From the NCBI RefSeq assembly GCF_904849725.1, contig NC_058522.1:236939084-237003083 (forward strand): a stretch of 64,000 bases of DNA. Reading direction: 5' to 3'. Every line of letters begins with the position of its first letter. Position 1 is the stretch's first letter. Positions 61,405 through 64,000 of this stretch are shown piece after piece. The position numbers were made by a program, and so were the translations under genes. The notes under the pieces were generated by a model. The model made no database searches, was not told the origin of the DNA, and saw only the letters and a list, made by a program, of their open reading frames with translations. The DNA comes from Hordeum vulgare subsp. vulgare (taxonomy: Eukaryota; Streptophyta; Magnoliopsida; Poales; Poaceae).

Positions 61405-62292
61405 GTTTATAAATATATGGTGAATAGACCCGAGGGCCATAGTTTTCCCTAGCAGCATCTCTCATGAAATTAAGAATACGTGGGTAAAAAAATTACTCTT
61501 GGGCAATTGACAAAACAATGGATAGTTACGCGATATTCACGACAATGCTCATGTGTATATAGGCATCACGTCCAAGTCAAATAGGCCAACTCGTGCGTGC
61601 ACCTATTACTATTACTCCACTTCAGGAGCGCTTCTATGATTGCCTCTCTACATATTAAGTTCAGGACAAACAGAGTAATGCATGGAGAACGATGACTTGA
61701 TGTAGACAAAGTAAACTCAAGCAATATGAATAAACTCCATCATTTTATCCATAGTAGCAACAACACAAAGACGCATCTTGTCCTCTACTTTTTCACTGGG
61801 ATATAGAACCCGTGAGATTGAACCTACCACAACGCACCTCTCTCACCGAAGAAATATCAAACTAGTCGGCCAAACTATTTCAATAGACCGGAGAGAATTA
61901 CGAAGTTATCATAATCATGAACATAAGAATCATATTTGAATTCAGAGAAGACTCAAATATTTAATATGAATAATCTGAACATAAACCCACAATTCATCAG
62001 ATCCCAACAAACGCACCAAACACAAGTATTACATCAGATAGTTCAAAGCGAAGATGCGATGACCATTGTATCAAATATCGAGAGAGAGAGAGAGAGACAG
62101 AAAGATTGCAATCTAGGTGCTAGCTATGGACCCGTAGGTCTGTGGTGAAAAACTCACACACCATCATGAGGGTAGCAAGGTTGATGAACAGGCCCTCCAT
62201 CACCGATCCCCTCCGACAGTGTGCCCGAACAGACCTCCAGATGGCCAGCGGCAGCGTAAAAAGTGTTTCAGGACTGCCTCTAGGGTTTGTGG
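61405..62292 (-). repeat. Athila-type LTR fragment, minus strand
   Basis: Same family as S0, S2 and the solo LTR at 3,085. It is cut on the left by the chromovirus and on the right at 62,292 by another LTR. Contains a GA microsatellite at 62,080-62,097. Confidence 0.75.
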
Positions 62293-64000
62293 TGTCATAG
62301 CCCTAGATTGTAGCTTGTAGTTAGTTGCATCAGTGAGCATTCATGCATGCATTCAAATCAACTTAATACAATGGGGATGATCTAGAATTGGGAAGTGATC
62401 AAAACCCCAATAGCTATTTGGAATGGAATTATTTTGATTCCTTCTATTTTAAAGATTCAAAAATGTTGAGACTTTTATGTGGCATTCGATATTATTATCT
62501 CTGTCACATAATAACATTTTAGGGTTTTATTTTTGGTCAAACAATTTATTTTCAAACCTAAATCTAAATGCCAGAAAAAAATAGAATAGAAAAAAAAAGA
62601 AGCTTACCTGTCGCCCCGTGCAGGCCCAGCCCACGAGGGGCTCCCGTGTCATCTTCCTCCTACTGCCAGTAGGCAGAGGAGAAGATGAGCACGGGGCTGG
62701 CCGCGCCACCTCCTCCTCGTCGTGGGAGCCTCTCCTCGCGTCCTCTGCGCCAGCAAACCCCCCCCCCCCCCCCGCCCCCCCCCGTGCCTCTCTTTTCTTC
62801 CTCCCCTAGCCCCTCCCTCTCTCCCTCCCTTATCTCTCCCTCCTCGCTCCCTGTCGTTACTCCTCGCCGTGGCTGAGATCTAGCGGAGCCGTCGCCGCCG
62901 ATTCGCCGCCTCCAGGTCCTCCCTGACCCTACCGTCAGCTCTAGGAGCTTCATCGTGAGCCGCTCGTTCCATTTTCCTCCTTCCCGACACCGTTCCCCTC
63001 CTCTTTTCCCCTTCCATCGCGAAGCCCGAATTCCCTGCGCCGGCAATGGCCGCCGAGGCCAGGGGCTCTTCCTCGCCCGGCCGAGCACGCTCGCATGTTC
63101 ATGGGGGCACGTAGGTGCCTCCTAGTCCCCCAGATCCTCCTCTTGCACCCTGTGGAGACGAGCCCCACCTGGCCGAGCTCCGGCCGCCGCCTCTGTCGTC
63201 GCTGCCGCCAGCTCCGTCCACCGCAGCGCCCCAAACCGATCGGGATGGATGCGGTTGAGCGTGGGCTTTGCCCTGGTGCTTTCAGCACCTTCAGCTGATG
63301 CCGGACGGCCATTACGGCGAGTCTCCACCGTCTCAGGTCGTCGTCGGCGATGAGTCGCCGGCCATCACCCCTACTGATAAGCCTAACCACCTCTTGGGTC
63401 CATGACAGGTGGGCCAGAGCCCTTAATAACCGCAGGTTAACTAACTAACTTCTTTTAAAGGTTGCGTCAATGACACATGGGTCCCACGGTCAAGTTTGAC
63501 CTGGACCAGTCGCGGTTGACTGGATGACGTCAGCATGATGCACTATTTTATTTTCTAGATTAAAACAATTCAGTAAAATTCCAGAATAATAGCAAAACTT
63601 CAAAAATTCATAGAAAATAAAATATAACTGAGATGGAAATAATTTATATATGAAAAATGATCAGAAAAATCCAAAGAATCTGATTATGGCATTTTCATGC
63701 ATGTTTGAAAAAGTTAACAAAACCAAATAGGCAAAATGATGAATAGGGTAAATTTAATAAAAGGTTTGAACTTGGAATTTGATTCCTATTTGAATTCCAC
63801 TTCAATTACTGTGACCAAACAATGATCTAGGAAACTCAGCACCCCAAAATGCCATCCTCATGCATGTTAAAAACAAGTTATACCTGAGCATCAGGTCGAA
63901 TCAATTAAAAGGGTATCTGGAAAATACCTTGTTGAAGTGATGTTCGAATCCTGATTCAAATCCAGCTTCAACCTAAGAAATGGTAGCTATATTAGCCCTG
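62293..64000 (+). repeat. Chromovirus-like LTR, 5' part, runs off the window
   Basis: Starts TGTCATAGCCC at 62,293 after tgtgg. Its layout, an AT-rich start, a C-rich stretch (62,750-63,000) and a later AT-rich part with gatgacgtcagcatgatg (63,522-63,539), parallels the solo LTR at 10,377 (compare 12,085-12,105). Contains poly-C runs at 62,758-62,773 and 62,775-62,783. No internal domain is reached. Confidence 0.65.

Noticed and set aside
62618..63390. Overlapping GC-rich frames up to 146 codons on both strands
   Set aside because: They lie in the C-rich part of an LTR beside poly-C runs, with no domain. The same pattern is seen in the solo LTR at 10,760-11,600.
1..64000. Host genes, tRNA, rRNA, CRISPR arrays or CACTA transposons
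   Set aside because: Nearly all sequence is accounted for by LTR elements. I saw no host protein domain, no cloverleaf candidate, no spacer-repeat array and no CACTA ends.

Overview
The window looks like intergenic chromatin from a large grass genome, most likely Triticeae (wheat, barley, rye or Aegilops). It holds a dense stack of nested LTR retrotransposons of types I associate with Triticeae: SIRE/Maximus-like Copia, Tekay-like chromovirus, Retand/Tat-like Gypsy and the abundant non-coding Athila-type Gypsy whose LTRs start TGATACGTCTCC. I see no host gene, rRNA, tRNA or CRISPR array. All reading frames with recognisable domains belong to retroelements. Family names are from memory and were not searched. 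Element boundaries rest on LTR pairs, TG...CA ends and target site duplications (TSDs) that I read by eye.

Layout, left block (1-42,714). A minus-strand Athila-type LTR (1,813-2,505 plus 41,391-41,725) is split by a Retand-like element, here R2 (2,506-41,390, TSD tccac/cccac). R2's 5' LTR is split by R1 (2,531-9,225, TSD GGGTC), and R1 carries a solo Athila-type LTR (3,085-4,669, TSD GTCAC). Inside R2 sits an aberrant element, S2 (9,704-39,993), whose two outer LTRs face each other. S2's left LTR holds a 4-kb chromovirus-type solo LTR (10,377-28,824), which in turn holds a 14.4-kb SIRE-type Copia element (14,077-28,507, TSD GAGGC). S2's right LTR holds a non-coding Athila-type element, F1 (33,252-39,695).

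Right block (42,715-64,000). This starts with a minus-strand Retand-like element, RX, with integrase at 48,146-49,330 and a large antisense ORF at 43,572-47,368. Next come a foreign minus-strand LTR (about 49,565-50,341), a Tekay-like chromovirus (50,379-61,404), an Athila-type LTR piece, and the start of another chromovirus-like LTR that runs off the window.

How the parts work together. Each autonomous-type element carries gag, protease, reverse transcriptase, RNase H and integrase, and all are broken here. The Copia element is the youngest by position; its LTRs differ by about 3 percent, or roughly 1.2 My at the usual grass rate. The most interesting material is accessory coding: (i) a second gene in the Copia element that appears to have its own TATA promoter and a 5' UTR intron, (ii) an intact 218-codon ORF upstream of gag in the chromovirus, and (iii) antisense ORFs in both Retand-like elements, one with a visible TATA box.
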